The translations under genes and the position numbers were made by a program. A DNA stretch of 64,000 nt from Rotaria socialis. Lineage: Eukaryota; Rotifera; Eurotatoria; Philodinida; Philodinidae. Positions 24,667-35,591 of this stretch are shown piece by piece. The stretch lies in contig CAJNYU010000624.1 in NCBI GenBank assembly GCA_905331475.1, forward strand, positions 32,136 to 96,135. Reading direction: 5' to 3'. Under the pieces are notes generated by a model. The model was not told the DNA's origin. It saw only the letters and a program-made list of their open reading frames with translations, and ran no database searches. Numbering within the stretch: position 1 is the stretch's first letter; every line of letters starts with the position of its first letter.

Positions 24667-26475
24667 TTATTTAATATCACGAAGTAAAGCAACACCACGT
24701 AAAATCCAACGTTCAGGAATATTATTCGATGCTAATTTAAGATTAGTTATAAAATGAAGATCAGTGTTTATCGATTTTTTATAGACTGGACACATGTAAA
24801 TATAGGGAGCAATTGAAGTTTGACCGTCTTGTTTCGTTCGGAACGATATTTGATTTAATCGTAATTTTTTATTTGTAATTATTCCAATTTTTTTATTAGT
24901 TAGAGATGGATTGACTGCAAAAATATGAATTACAGGCATTTGAACATAAGCAACTTTATTTTAGTAGTAGTAGTAAACGAGTATAACTTTTCGATCCCAA
25001 CCAGCGCCTTTCAAATAAAGACCATAAACATAGATACCCTGAAAATTTTAAGAATATTTAAAAACATATATTTTGTTATACTAACTACTTATTTCAGTTG
25101 GTACTTCTCGAATATCATCTTTATATAAACGAAGTACAACGTTATCTATTGTTACAGTATCAAGTGACCATCAATGATGCATTCGTGTTACTTCTTGTCA
25201 CATAGCAGTAAGAAAACCTCATGAAGTAAAGAAAAATATAGATTATTTTAGAGTTCATTCACAATAGCAAATTTTCTATTTGGAGCCGAACTTTAGTTTT
25301 AAGAAAACATTATTAACATTTTTTAGAAAATTTTAGAGTATCACTTATTTTGTTTTGTTTTTAATAGTCGAATACAATGAAGAAATGAAGTCGAATATAA
25401 TAATGGATGCCAATAGATTGATTCAATATATTCAAGCTTATCTTGACTAATTAATCCATAAGTACATTAAGACCAGCTCGTACGCCCTGTGGTGGTTCAT
25501 TAGTAAATTTAATTGATGATTGAAGAATTTGAATTTAAAATTCAGAATGAGTTTCTGTTGTTAACCAACTAAGTCAAAAGTGCACGAATGAATTCATGAT
25601 TATTTTCGTTATTGTCTACAAACACACGAAATGATGGATCAAATGTATCCATTGAAATAAGTTCTAACAAACGCAAAAGATTAATAACTAATATTCAATT
25701 TAAGATTTTGATATTTACCTTCATGAAATTCTTCAAGATAATCTAAACCTAAATGTGCATTCTGTAATAGAAGCCATCCACCCGAATGAATAGTTTGTTG
25801 TAGATAACGTCGTTCAAGAATTTATCGTCCTTCTCCCATGGATACAATAAATAAATCAATATTTTTCTTTTTTGTTAATGTCTGTATATTCGATGTTGAA
25901 TCAGCACTCGATGAGAATAAACCAAGTAAAGATATTTTAGAATTACTTTCATCCCATAGTAATTCTAAACTAAGAACAGGAATTTCTAAATATTTTATTC
26001 CGAGACTATCTTGAACATAATATCGTGCTTCTGAGATCGTTCGATCTCGTAATATACATCGAATAAATAAAAAACGATGAAATGCATTTACATTTTCATA
26101 TGTTTCGGGTAACAAGGATAAATCAGATGATGATAGTTGTTTATCGAACCAATCTTTAAATATTCGTTAATTCTTTTGTAACTAAACAAATAATTAATTG
26201 AAATTGAGCGAAAGGAAAGAAAAAACTATGTTTTATTTTCGAACTTGACATGCTCGATCAATAACATCATGAAATTCTTTTTATCGACTCAATTCAAGTA
26301 GATTAGGTCAAGATGAATCATTCAGCCAACGGAATGACTTTGGTGGATATGCATTTAAATCTAGTGGAGCTCCACCTTTCACCAATACTTGAGATTCCTC
26401 ATGACGTAGTTTTCCTCGACGTAAATCAATTCTTAATTTGTTTCCGATACTTATCGTCGAACAGATGGCGCCAGG
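24667..26475 (-). pseudogene. Dynein heavy chain C-terminal region, decayed fragment
   Basis: Minus-strand blocks match, in order, the end of an axonemal-type dynein heavy chain: RRGKLRHEESQVLVKGGAPL (near 26.4 kb), IFKDWFDKQLSS, FHRFLFIRCILRDRTISEA and ARYYVQDSLGIKYLEIPVL (25.8-26.1 kb), [20 protein letters not shown] (near 25.75 kb), SIKFTNEPPQGVRAGLN (near 25.5 kb), VYGLYLKGAGWDRK (near 25.0 kb), and the terminal MPVIHIFAVNP...CPVYKK...WILRGVALLRDIK (24667-24939). These correspond to the AAA6 region and C-terminal domain of the motor. The blocks lie in different frames, several contain stop codons (for example after MGEGR and after WLNDSS), and only some gaps look like introns. The N-terminal 80 percent or more of the gene is absent here. 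Best read as a 5'-truncated, decayed copy. A functional axonemal dynein gene is presumably elsewhere. Confidence 0.8.
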
Positions 26476-26790
26476 AATCTGATAGTCAAATTTTATTATT
26501 TAAGAAAAATTGAATATGTTCTTATTTTTGTAATCAATTATTAAATTCTAATTTTATTTTTTAAATAATAATAAAATAAAAAAGTAAATGAATTTCTTGT
26601 CATCATAACCATTCGAAAACAAGATATGAGATACGCTATCCATATTATATTCATTTCGCTTCCAAATATGTTTTAGTTATTCATAAACAAGCTATTCAAG
26701 TTCTTGTAACCAGTGTATATTTATTTATTTACTTTTGTCTTAATTGTAGATCTCCGTTAATAAGATTTATTTCGACGTGATCGAACCATC

Positions 26791-27494
26791 ATGAAGTAAA
26801 ATTAACATATATATTTATATCTTTTTTTTCCTATTCAATCCTTTTCTATATAGACTTGAAGTTTGCAATTATAGCGGGTTTAAAATATATCCCGGTCACG
26901 GTAAACGTGTTGTTAAAATCGATGGCAAAGTTTGTTTCTATGCTTATTCTTAACTCGATTATCATCACTTTTATTATTTCTCTTCAAGGTACATATCTAC
27001 TTGAATCGTAAATGTCAACGAGCAGCAGATATGCGACGAAATCCTCGTCGTGTTACATGGACTCTTTACTATCGACGAAAACACAGAAAAGGTGCTGCTG
27101 AACAACAAACTAAAACACGTACACGTCGTAATGTTAAATTTCAACGTGCTATCGCCGGCGTTACATGGAACGAAATTCTTGCTAAACGCAACCAACAACC
27201 TGAATTTCGAAAGGCTCAACGACAAGATGCCATCAAGTAAAAATCAATTTTTCAATTGATTCGATTTTTCGTTTGTTCTTTGTAGTGCGGCTAAACAAGC
27301 CAAGAAAGTTAAAACTCAACAGAAAAAAGTTGCACAAGCAGCTAATGTTAAAGTAAATTATTATCAATTCATCTTTAGATTTAACTTATTGTTGTTTATT
27401 TAAATTTGTTTAGGCTGGTAAACCAGTTAAGAAGCAAGAAAAAATTCAAAAGAATGTACCAAAAACTGGCCCAAAAAAGGGTACTCAACGTTAA
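26791..27494 (+). CDS. RPL24: 60S ribosomal protein L24 (eL24)
   Basis: Structural protein of the large cytosolic ribosomal subunit. Five exons: 26791-26795, 26854-26929, 26989-27236, 27286-27352 and 27414-27494, giving 158 residues (human 157). The N-terminus [20 protein letters not shown], then [47 protein letters not shown] and [18 protein letters not shown] are diagnostic. The lysine-rich tail ends GPKKGTQR. The first coding exon is only 5 nt (ATGAA); without it the conserved N-terminus would lack its start codon. Confidence 0.97.
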
Positions 27495-27738
27495 ACAGAT
27501 TATAGTTGTTAAAATTGTCGCCTCGTTCGTTTTTTCTTTACTGCTATTCAGCAAACGTTGTGCGCATTTTCATCTGTTTTTGTTACTAAAACATTTAATA
27601 AGCTGAAATAAACCGAAACAAGAAGAAAGTACAAAAAAGAATAAATAATACTCTTATTCAGTCTAAAAGCGTAATTAAACACAAGAAAAGGCAACGTTAC
27701 CGTAATTTACTTATTTTAGATTTTATGCTTTTTTAACA

Positions 27739-28654
27739 ATGGGAAATGAACAGTCAACAGGAACTAGTTCGAATACACCAGCAACTCCAAAAAGTAACAT
27801 ATCTAAGAGAGAGAAAGTTCATTGTTGTCTACTATAAAAAAAATTTAATATCTCGTGTAGCACCTGTCTATCATCCACACATAACTGTTGTTAATTCTGG
27901 TCCGATTGGAGCAAGCGGTGCTGGTGGAACATCAGCAATTTCATCCATTACAGATGATAGTGATTTAAATAAATTAGCAGCTATTCCAAAATTTTTACCA
28001 ATTCTTCGTTCATCAATTAATTTACAAAATGATCCAATGCAAATTCCACATCTTGAGAATGGGCCGGTAAGAATTAAATATGAGAAATGTTCGAGTAATC
28101 AATTTTGTTTTTCGCACAAAAACGAGTCTCATAAATATTTATCTGTCGTGTTTATACATAGATCATTAAAGTCCGAAGAATAGGAGATTCTCTTATGTAA
28201 GCAGAATGCTTTTCTTTCGATACCTTTAGCCACTTAGAAGACTGGGATGTTTTGTTTAGGTTTTATGTATGGAAAGAGAGATCAAGAATAATATGTAGAA
28301 ACACTTAAAATTTAGACATTCTTCATGTTTTAGCTTTTACAATTATCCGTTCGTTTACAAACTCATTTTCGCTTATGTGCGGAAGTCGTACAAAATGAGC
28401 AAACCCAAATACTTAGTCTAATGAAAGAAGTAGACACACGTTCCAATTCTGTGCAGCAACGTCTGAATGATAAACAAAAACGTTTTCATGCATATTGTGA
28501 ACAATCGAAAAAATTACGTGATGTTGCAACATCGTTAAGACGTCTTGATCAATCATTAACTGAATTAGCCGATCGAATGCGTGCAATTAATTTATGTTTA
28601 CCACCAGATGATCAATTAAGGCCATTGTCGTTTCGTAATAAATCAATAGAGTAA
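27739..28654 (+). CDS. BORCS5: BLOC-1-related complex subunit 5 (BORC subunit, myrlysin)
   Basis: Subunit of the lysosomal BORC complex, which recruits ARL8 and kinesin for lysosome positioning. Three exons: 27739-27793, 27861-28066 and 28334-28654, giving 193 residues (human 196). The N-terminus MGNEQSTGTSSN has Gly2, Ser6 and a context suited to N-myristoylation, as in the family. The middle DDSDLNKLAAIPKFLPILRS matches the conserved I-P-x-F-x-P-L-L block. The C-terminal helices (LQLSVRLQTHFRLCAEVVQN, KQKRFHAYCEQSKKL, LRRLDQSLTELADRMRAIN, LPPDDQLRPLSF) align with BORCS5. A TTTTAG acceptor lies about 20 bp upstream of the ATG. Close downstream neighbour of RPL24 (245 bp), same strand. Confidence 0.9.
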
Positions 28655-29925
28655 ACAGGTGTACTTGTAAAATAGAAATTTGTGTACCTCAATGTAATTG
28701 CTGTAATTTTTTTATTTTTCATTTCAAAATAAAGTTTTCGTCACAATACACTTAGCTCAGCTGATATTCTATCTAAAAATGAAAAAATTTGCTCAAATTT
28801 CTGAATTTCGATGTTATAATCTTTTGAATTTGAACACACTCTATTATAGTATGAACTGGTGTAAGATCATAAAAGATTTTTCCTCATGGGAAGAATTATG
28901 ACATACAGCAGCACAGTTATTAGCTATGAAACAAGCGACTCTATTATTAATTATTGCAATGAAAATATCGAACAGTGGTGCAACGGATCATAGCCAATCC
29001 TTTTACACCCTATTAATCACGCGATATAACTTGTGAGTTCCATAAAGGATGGCCAACTTTTGTTTTCTGTCTTTGAAGCATTTAATAATTGTCGTAAGAT
29101 CTGATTTTAAGTTTGTTGAATAGAGAATTGATTTCTGCAGAAAACTGTCCCCTTTGTTTTTCAAATAAGCTTTTATTGGCAGTGTAAGATTTAAACGATC
29201 AACACCTACTAAATCATCCAACTTCGTGCTCAGAGACATGAAGAAAACCATGGAATTTTTTAAGTAGCGGCTCTGCTGAAAAATAAAATATGCTACAATA
29301 TTCTACATCTTTTGATGTCTTTCTCAGGATTTTAGAATTCATATTTCGGTGAACAAGCTTTGAGATGGAAAATGTGAAAACACGGAAACAGCCTATCCTG
29401 GCAAACTATTGCGATTGTTCTATTTTAATTCGAGTCAACCTAAAATATTTCAGCTGTTCAAGTTAACATTTACACGATTTTGTTCAGAATTCAATTCTGT
29501 AGTCAACGGTGTGAGAATCAACGTTTCACAGGATAAGTCTGGATTTGGAAAACCTTATTTTTGTATACTACCCCTGAAAATACTATCAAGCGTCAGTTCG
29601 AAACTTTTTTCTACCGAGTACCAGCACCAAGAACCTTGGAAAGATCGTGGAAGTGAGACGGCCCTTTTCTAAAATTCTAGAATTCTGGACTAAATTTATA
29701 TGAATTGATGTTGTATTAGCATAGATGGAATTTTGGAATTTTCAGAATTCTAGAATTTTAGAATGGCGAAATTTTACTATTAGAATCACTAGAAGTTTGA
29801 AAGAAATAAAATCTTAGTCTGAATAGAAATTTCGTGAAACGGAGATGACGAGAATTTCAAACCCTAAGAAGGCGAACTGTACGAATTGCTAGGGATACGA
29901 AATGATTCACTAAAAGAATCAATCA
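28655..29925. other. Intergenic with one perfect inverted repeat
   Basis: BORCS5 3' end, then about 1.2 kb without a gene. The only clear structure is the GAATTCTAG inverted repeat at 29667-29763, listed separately. Confidence 0.5.
29667..29763. repeat. Perfect 21-bp inverted repeat, GAATTCTAGAA-rich
   Basis: Left arm 29667-29687 and right arm 29743-29763 are exact reverse complements, separated by 55 bp. Each arm contains the palindrome AATTCTAGAATT. Further TAGAATT/GGAATTTT words lie in the loop and just outside. Confidence 0.75.
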
Positions 29926-29952
29926 GAGGGTGTGGGAGTGGGTGTGAGTATG
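29926..29952. repeat. TGTGGG-type telomere-like tract, left part (G-rich)
   Basis: GAGGGTGTGGGAGTGGGTGT followed by GAG. It is interrupted by the hAT MITE at 29961 and faces a long C-rich tract on the other side. Confidence 0.6.
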
Positions 29953-29960
29953 GTTTTGAG

Positions 29961-30164
29961 TAGAGGTGTCAGGTTAGCATTAACAATGAAAATAATGCAT
30001 TGGTGTATTATGGTAAAGAAAATACTTAATGCGGATTTATTCCCTATTTTATCATTCCTAACACCGATATTACTTTTAATTCTAAAGATTTATTATTAAT
30101 CAATTTTCCTGGAGAAATAAATCAATGTATTATTTTCACTTTTAATGCTAACCCGACACCTCTA
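29961..30164. mobile_element. hAT-type MITE, 204 bp, with 8-bp target site duplication
   Basis: The ends are inverted repeats of about 48 bp with roughly 85 percent identity. They start TAGAGGTGTC on the left and on the reverse complement of the right end, continue A/GGGTTAGCATTAA, and then AATGAAAATAATGCATTG versus AGTGAAAATAATACATTG. Immediately outside both ends is the same 8-bp word GTTTTGAG (29953-29960 and 30165-30172). An 8-bp duplication with a TAGAGGTGTC-type terminus is characteristic of hAT elements. No coding capacity, so non-autonomous. It is inserted inside a telomere-like TGTGGG/CCCACA region. Confidence 0.9.
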
Positions 30165-30172
30165 GTTTTGAG

Positions 30173-30302
30173 TCTTACCCACGCCCACACTTTTTGTGTC
30201 TTACCCACATCCACACCAACACCCACATCCACATCCACACCCATATCCACAAACACACCCACACCCCACACCCACACCAACAGCCACATCCACACCCTAC
30301 AC
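30173..30302. repeat. CCCACA(T/C)CC tandem tract, telomere-like
   Basis: About 130 bp of imperfect CCCACA, CCCACATCCACA and CACACC units, the complement of TGTGGG-type repeats. Overlapping ORFs on both strands (Thr/Pro/Ser-rich or Val/Gly-rich) are repeat artefacts. Confidence 0.7.
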
Positions 30303-32156
30303 AAAAACAGTAGGTGTGGATGTTTTGATCGTTTGTATTTCAATAGACCCACTTCCTTCATGTCTCTACCATTAAGTTGGAATTTCTGTTGGAGCATGTG
30401 TCAACAGAATCCTCTCTCTCTCTTTCGACGTGTTCCCTTAGAGAGTCTGTGTTTATGAGTTGGCATACAATTGGATGCTAATATTCTTCAAACCAAAACC
30501 CGACAGTTTAATAAATTCTTGGAAAGCTGATGATGACTCTTTTTTATAATTACTCTACGCTTATTTTTTCAGCGAATAATCATCTCTTTCATTGAAAATA
30601 TAACAATAATTGAAAGAGTAGCTGCGGACTATATAAAAATGCGACTCACTATGCCACTTTCTTTTAGTGAATTGTCAGCAGAAGATAGTGTTAGCTATTT
30701 TCATGTAAATTACTCATGTGTAAAGATCGATATTGTTGTAAAATAACATTTCAATATTCGTGTATGTACATTTTCACGCACTCAGTCGCGATTCTAGACG
30801 GTGGAATTTCCATGAATCTTCTGAGCAATCGCCACTTCACATCAGCAACAGACGCTGTATGTTTTCTATCTTAAAGTCTTCATTCTTGAGGAAAATTCCT
30901 CAACTTTAATCCTCATTCCACCCCAGATTTTGACTACAAGATTTGAATACCATTTTTTTAATCCACCTTTTTAGTTCCGCATTTCGGCCTAAATTCATTT
31001 AAAGTTCTAGATCCTTTTGCATAGTGTAAAGTCCAGTGGGCTATGCAAAATCTCGAAAGACCAAATCCCCTTAGGTCGAAATATAACAGTTCGTTTTTTT
31101 CGTATATACAAGGTGCCACCAGTCGAAATTTCAGTCACATGCCTATAGTGTAGCTTCTCAAAAGAAATACTTAAAAAAATAAAGCTAATAGTCACTTAAT
31201 GCTTCCCTATACCTACTTAATGATTTCATAGCTATTTAATTATTGTACAGTTGCTTCTAACTTTACTATAGTTATTCAAAGATCATGTATTTATTGAAAG
31301 TTCCTGTACCTCTTTAAAATTTCTATATCAATTAAAAGAAAAACAGCATCTCGACCATATTACAACCGAGAGATAAATCTTATGAATATATTTTCATACA
31401 TTTTTCCAAAAAATCCTCCGATGTACCTCTTTCTCTTTTATATCATTAATACTCCCGATATCATAAACATTTGAATATTCTAATGAACCAAATACAGATT
31501 CACATTATGAATGCAAATTGTTTTATTTGAATTTATCTGAGAAACATTGATGAACCTCAATAATAAAAAACAAGACTAAAACGTGAACACTCGAAATTTA
31601 CCAGAAATCTAATAGAAATTCAAATTTCAAGCATTTCGATTATTTAATCTTCAACTAAATATTAAAACTATAAAAATCTTCGCTTTTTCTTTCACACACA
31701 CCTACCAGCCACCCGTGCTTCTTTACATCATTATTAATGTCGATATCATAAATATTTGATTATTCACATGAACTCTATTTACATTCACATTGCGAATACA
31801 AAATGTTTTGTTTGAATTTTCCCTTAAAAACAATATAATGATATTCATTCATTAGCTATACGAAACCATTAAGTAGTTATGCTTAAGAAAATGCAGCAGT
31901 CTATAGTAAAAAAGTATCTCTTTTGAGAATGAGCCGTCTATAGCTCTAGATAGAAGATCTAACGTAAGTGGACTTGTTCTTTCAGGATTCTTTACAGTTC
32001 ACTGGACTCTACCTTATGCAAAAATTTCAAAGCAAGAACCTCTTCGGCAGTTGAAAATGTTCCTTCATTATAGACGCAATACATATTTTTATTACAACTG
32101 TAAAGTCTGCCTAATGGTGCATTCTTTTATTCTCATGTTATAGATAAAATTGTGAA
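30303..32156. other. Intergenic, about 1.85 kb, with diverged repeats
   Basis: No gene recognised. Contains a CTTAAT/CTATTTAA-rich stretch near 31185-31330 and the roughly 100-bp direct repeat listed separately. Confidence 0.5.
31440..31560. repeat. Diverged direct repeat, copy 1 (copy 2 at about 31724-31845)
   Basis: Both copies share, in order, CATTA, CGATATCATAAA, ATTTGA, ATTC, ATGAAC, ATTCACATT, GAAT, CAAA, TGTTTT and TTTGAATTT. The identity is roughly three-quarters over about 100 bp, with an offset of 284 bp. Family unknown. Confidence 0.5.
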
Positions 32157-34597
32157 ATGAAAACACAGATGCTTTCCTATTTCTTTTCTACCGTTTTTTT
32201 TCTCATATTTTCGCCTATGAGAAGCAGCGTAGACGCATGTTCTCCAGGAACCTATCAAACATTCATCAATAATTCATCGGCTACAGCTTGTGTTCCCTGT
32301 CCTGATGGAACTTACAATCCAACTTTTTGGCAGTCGAGCTGCTACAGATGTCCTACCGGTTCTTATTGTCCACATGGATCAAACACCACATATACCTGCC
32401 CTTCAGGAACCTATCAGCCTATTCAAGGTAGAGCATCGTCTCAATCTTGCCTGAACTGCTTGGCTGGTACTTATAATCCATATACTGGACAGGCAAGCTG
32501 CTCTATATGTCCAGTCGGCTTTTATTGCGCTGTAGATGGAGCGAACGATACAAACCCGTGCCCTACAGGAACCTACAAACCAGCTACAGGTAGTACATCA
32601 AATCAAGCTTGTTTACAGTGTCCTATTGGGACATATAGTTCAAACCACGGAGCAGCTACCTGTTTCAATTGTCCAAGTGGCTATTATTGTGATACAATCG
32701 GAGCGAACACGACGAAACCATGTCCTGCAGCAACCTATCAGCCTATTTATGGCGCTCAGTCGGCTTATGCTTGTTTACAATGCCCTGCCGGGACCTACAA
32801 CTCAAACCCTGGGCAGTCAAGCTGCTCTAATTGCCCAAGTGGCTATTATTGTACCGTCGGAGCAACCGCTGCGAGGCCGTGCCCAGCTGGAACCTATCAA
32901 CCTATGACACGAGGTATCTCCGTTCAGGCATGTTTGAACTGTCCATCCGGTACTTATAATCCATACCCTGCACAGTCGAGCTGTAACGTATGTCCAAGTG
33001 GCTATTACTGTGATGTACGTACGCCAAACACTACAAAACAGTGCCCTTCAGGAACTTATCAGCCAAGTTCAGGTAGTGTCTCCGCTCTTGCCTGTATCAA
33101 CTGTCCAGCTGGAACTTATAATCCATCTGTTGGGCAGTCAAGCTGCTTGAGTTGTCCTATTGGCTACTATTGTCCAATAAAATCAAGCGACATGCAACCC
33201 TGTCCTACAGGAACATTTCAGCCATCTACTGGTGCTGCCTCTGTTCAAGCTTGTTTGAAATGTCTCAATGGCACGTTCAATCCTTACATTGGACAACCAA
33301 GCTGTCGTACTTGTTCTAGTGGGTACTATTGTCCAGCTGGCGCAAGCACCAAAGGTCATGTCCCACCGGAACCTATCAACCCATTGAAGGTAGTACCTCG
33401 ATTCAAGCTTGTGCACCATGCCAAAATGGTACTTACAATTCGAACATTGGACAGCCGAACTGCTTCACTTGTCCTGTTGGATACTACTGTACAGCTGGGT
33501 CAAGCACTACACAATCTTGCCCTACAGGAACTTATCAACCAATTATGGGTGCCATGACGGTTCAAGCCTGTTTGACCTGTCCTGTTGGCACTTATAATCC
33601 ATATACTGGGCAGTCAAGCTGTTTCAGTTGCCCAGCAGGCTATTATTGTGATGCAATCGGTGCAAGCAACATTGAATCGTGCCCTTCTGGGACTTATCAA
33701 CCAATCACGGGTGCTGACTCAGTTCATTACTGTTTGAATTGTCCAAACGGCACCTACAATACATACAGTGGACAATCGAGCTGTAACAACTGCCCTAGTG
33801 ACAGTTATATTTATTGTGCAACTGGGACAAATGTATCAGTACCATGCCCTTCAGGAACCTACTTCGGCTCCGTCGGCAATGGATCGATGCCAGTTTGTTT
33901 GTTATGTCCTGCTGGCACTTTCAATCCATCATCAGGACAAACGAGCTGTTCGATGTGTCCTATTGGCTATTGTTGCGATGTTGTTGGAGCAAGCAGTTCT
34001 TAAGCATGTCCTTCCGGAACCTATCAACCAATCACCGGTGGCACCTCGGTTCAAGCTTGTTTGAAATGTCCAAACGGTACTTATAATCCGAATAATGCGC
34101 AGTCAAGCTGCATCACATGTCCTACTGGCTACTATTGTACAGCCGGGTCAAGCAGCATGCAATACTGTCCTTCAGGAACCTATCAGCCAGTACCAGGGAG
34201 CTACTCGATCAGAGCTTGTTTGAACTGTAGTATTGGCACCTACAATCCATCTGTCGGACAAACCAGCTGCTATAGTTGCCCTGTGGGCTCTTATTGCGAT
34301 GTAATTGGATCAAGTAACTTTTTATCATGTCCTTCTGGAACCTATCAATCATCCATGGATAGTATTTCGGCTCAAGCTTGTTTGAATTGTCGTGTTGGCA
34401 ACTATAGTCCATCCATTGGACAGGCTAGCTGTTTGAATTGCCCTTTGGGCTATTACTGTGATTCAGTTGGAGCAAGTAGCGCACGCATTTGTCCTTCCGG
34501 GACCTATCAACCAATTCCAGATAGTATCTCGGTTGAAGCTTGCTTGAGTTGTACGAGCACTACGAACAATATATATCCTGGGCAAATTACTTGCTAA
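32157..34597 (+). pseudogene. Secreted GCC2/GCC3-type cysteine-rich repeat protein, frame-broken
   Basis: Single-exon gene starting MKTQMLSYFFSTVFF, a clear signal peptide of about 27 residues, then about 15 tandem units of roughly 55-57 residues. The unit consensus is CPSGTYQPxxGxxSxxACLxC followed by PxGTYNPxxGQSSCxxCPxG and YYCxxxGA. This is the GCC2/GCC3 (ephrin-receptor/TNFR-like) cysteine-rich motif found in large extracellular proteins; every unit has six to eight Cys. Two interruptions are visible. A one-base frame change near 33350 moves the repeat from one frame to the next inside unit 7/8. An in-frame TAA at 34001 lies in unit 12, after which the repeat continues in frame to 34597. 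The last unit is cut short by a stop. Without those two changes the ORF would run about 810 residues with no membrane anchor. It may be a young pseudogene, or the frame change may be an assembly error in a repetitive gene; nucleotide identity among units is high. Confidence 0.8.
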
Positions 34598-35055
34598 TAT
34601 TGAGGTGCCGCCTATTCAGTCGCTTACCTACCCAGATTTATTACGAATTTATTCACTATGAACAAACTCATGACATCAACTATTCAGAATTCTCACTTTT
34701 CATAACTCACTAATACTATGCTATAATGCTCCAGTGCTTTTGTTTCAGTTTGTTATCAATTTTTCTTTTCATTAACTCAAAGATTGTTTTGAGTTATCGT
34801 TGCTTAACTTATCCACTGCTTTTCATAAGCCTGCTTGTCTTAATAATTTCTAGGTATCCCAAAGTGATAGATATAATTTCATGATGCTAGATGTTTGACA
34901 ACTGATTAGTTAGCCCGGTGGGCTTGAGAGTGTGATTATGAATGCCGATGTGTAAAGTTACCATGATGTCAAAATATCAACTAAGCAACTAGGAACTTCA
35001 GATGGCACCCATAACGAATTAATAAAAGTTCGAAACAAAGTTGAAAACTATAGTG

Positions 35056-35073
35056 TTGAGGGTGTGGGTGTGG
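35056..35073. repeat. Telomere-like G-rich tract
   Basis: TTGAGGGTGTGGGTGTGG. Its reverse complement has the same CCCACACCCTCAA edge as the C-rich tract ending near 35591, so the two could be the inverted ends of a roughly 535-bp unit. Confidence 0.5.
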
Positions 35074-35214
35074 AAACAACCACTACGCGATTTGTCCACC
35101 CTTCAGGCAGTTGATGAGATGAAGAATTGTCTTCATCTATCTTATCATAAACGCTGTCAGCCATTCCGGAGACATATAAACAATTCCGTTTATCGTTTCT
35201 AAGCGTGAATCGTG

Positions 35215-35460
35215 GGTATAGTACTTTTATGAATTCTTTTTAGGGGTTTATGGAAGTCTAACGTATATCAAACCCTTTAAGGATTTATGAATCGTATAAA
35301 CCGTTCTATGAATCTTTCAGAATGTGTATTTCACGTTTATAAACTCCGTAGTAAACCCTTTTTAGTGGACTTCTGAAAGGGTTGATGTCCCATTAGTAAA
35401 CGACTGCAAAGAGTTTGCTATACGTTACGCTTTCATAAACCCTATCAACGTTTTTATTAT
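35215..35460. repeat. Motif-saturated island, AAACCCT / GTTTATG words
   Basis: Over about 245 bp AAACCCT, AAACC, AGGGTT and TTTATGAA words recur in both orientations (GGGGTTTATGG, CAAACCCTTTAAGG, TAAACCGTTC, GTAAACCCTTTTT, GAAAGGGTTG, CATAAACCCTATC) with irregular spacing. Confidence 0.5.
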
Positions 35461-35510
35461 GCAGTTATTCTTACTATGTACATTTTCTTCGCAAGCTTTA
35501 TTTGCCTAAC

Positions 35511-35591
35511 GGTGTGGGCGTGGGTGTCGGCTTGGGCTTCGATGGCACTGAATAGATGTACAACACCCACACCTATACCCACACCCTCAAG
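35511..35591. repeat. Inverted pair of telomere-like tracts
   Basis: GGTGTGGGCGTGGGTGTCGG is followed after about 25 bp by ACACCCACACCTATACCCAC and ACCCTCAAG. The G-rich and C-rich arms can pair as a hairpin. Confidence 0.6.

Noticed and set aside
30122-30458. Thr/Pro-rich and Val/Gly-rich ORFs over the CCCACA tract
   Set aside because: Pure translation of the tandem repeat and the MITE end; no start context or conserved domain.
32536-34086. Additional frames across the GCC2/GCC3 repeat gene
   Set aside because: Shadow frames repeating with the same period as the real cysteine-rich frame, lacking the Cys pattern.
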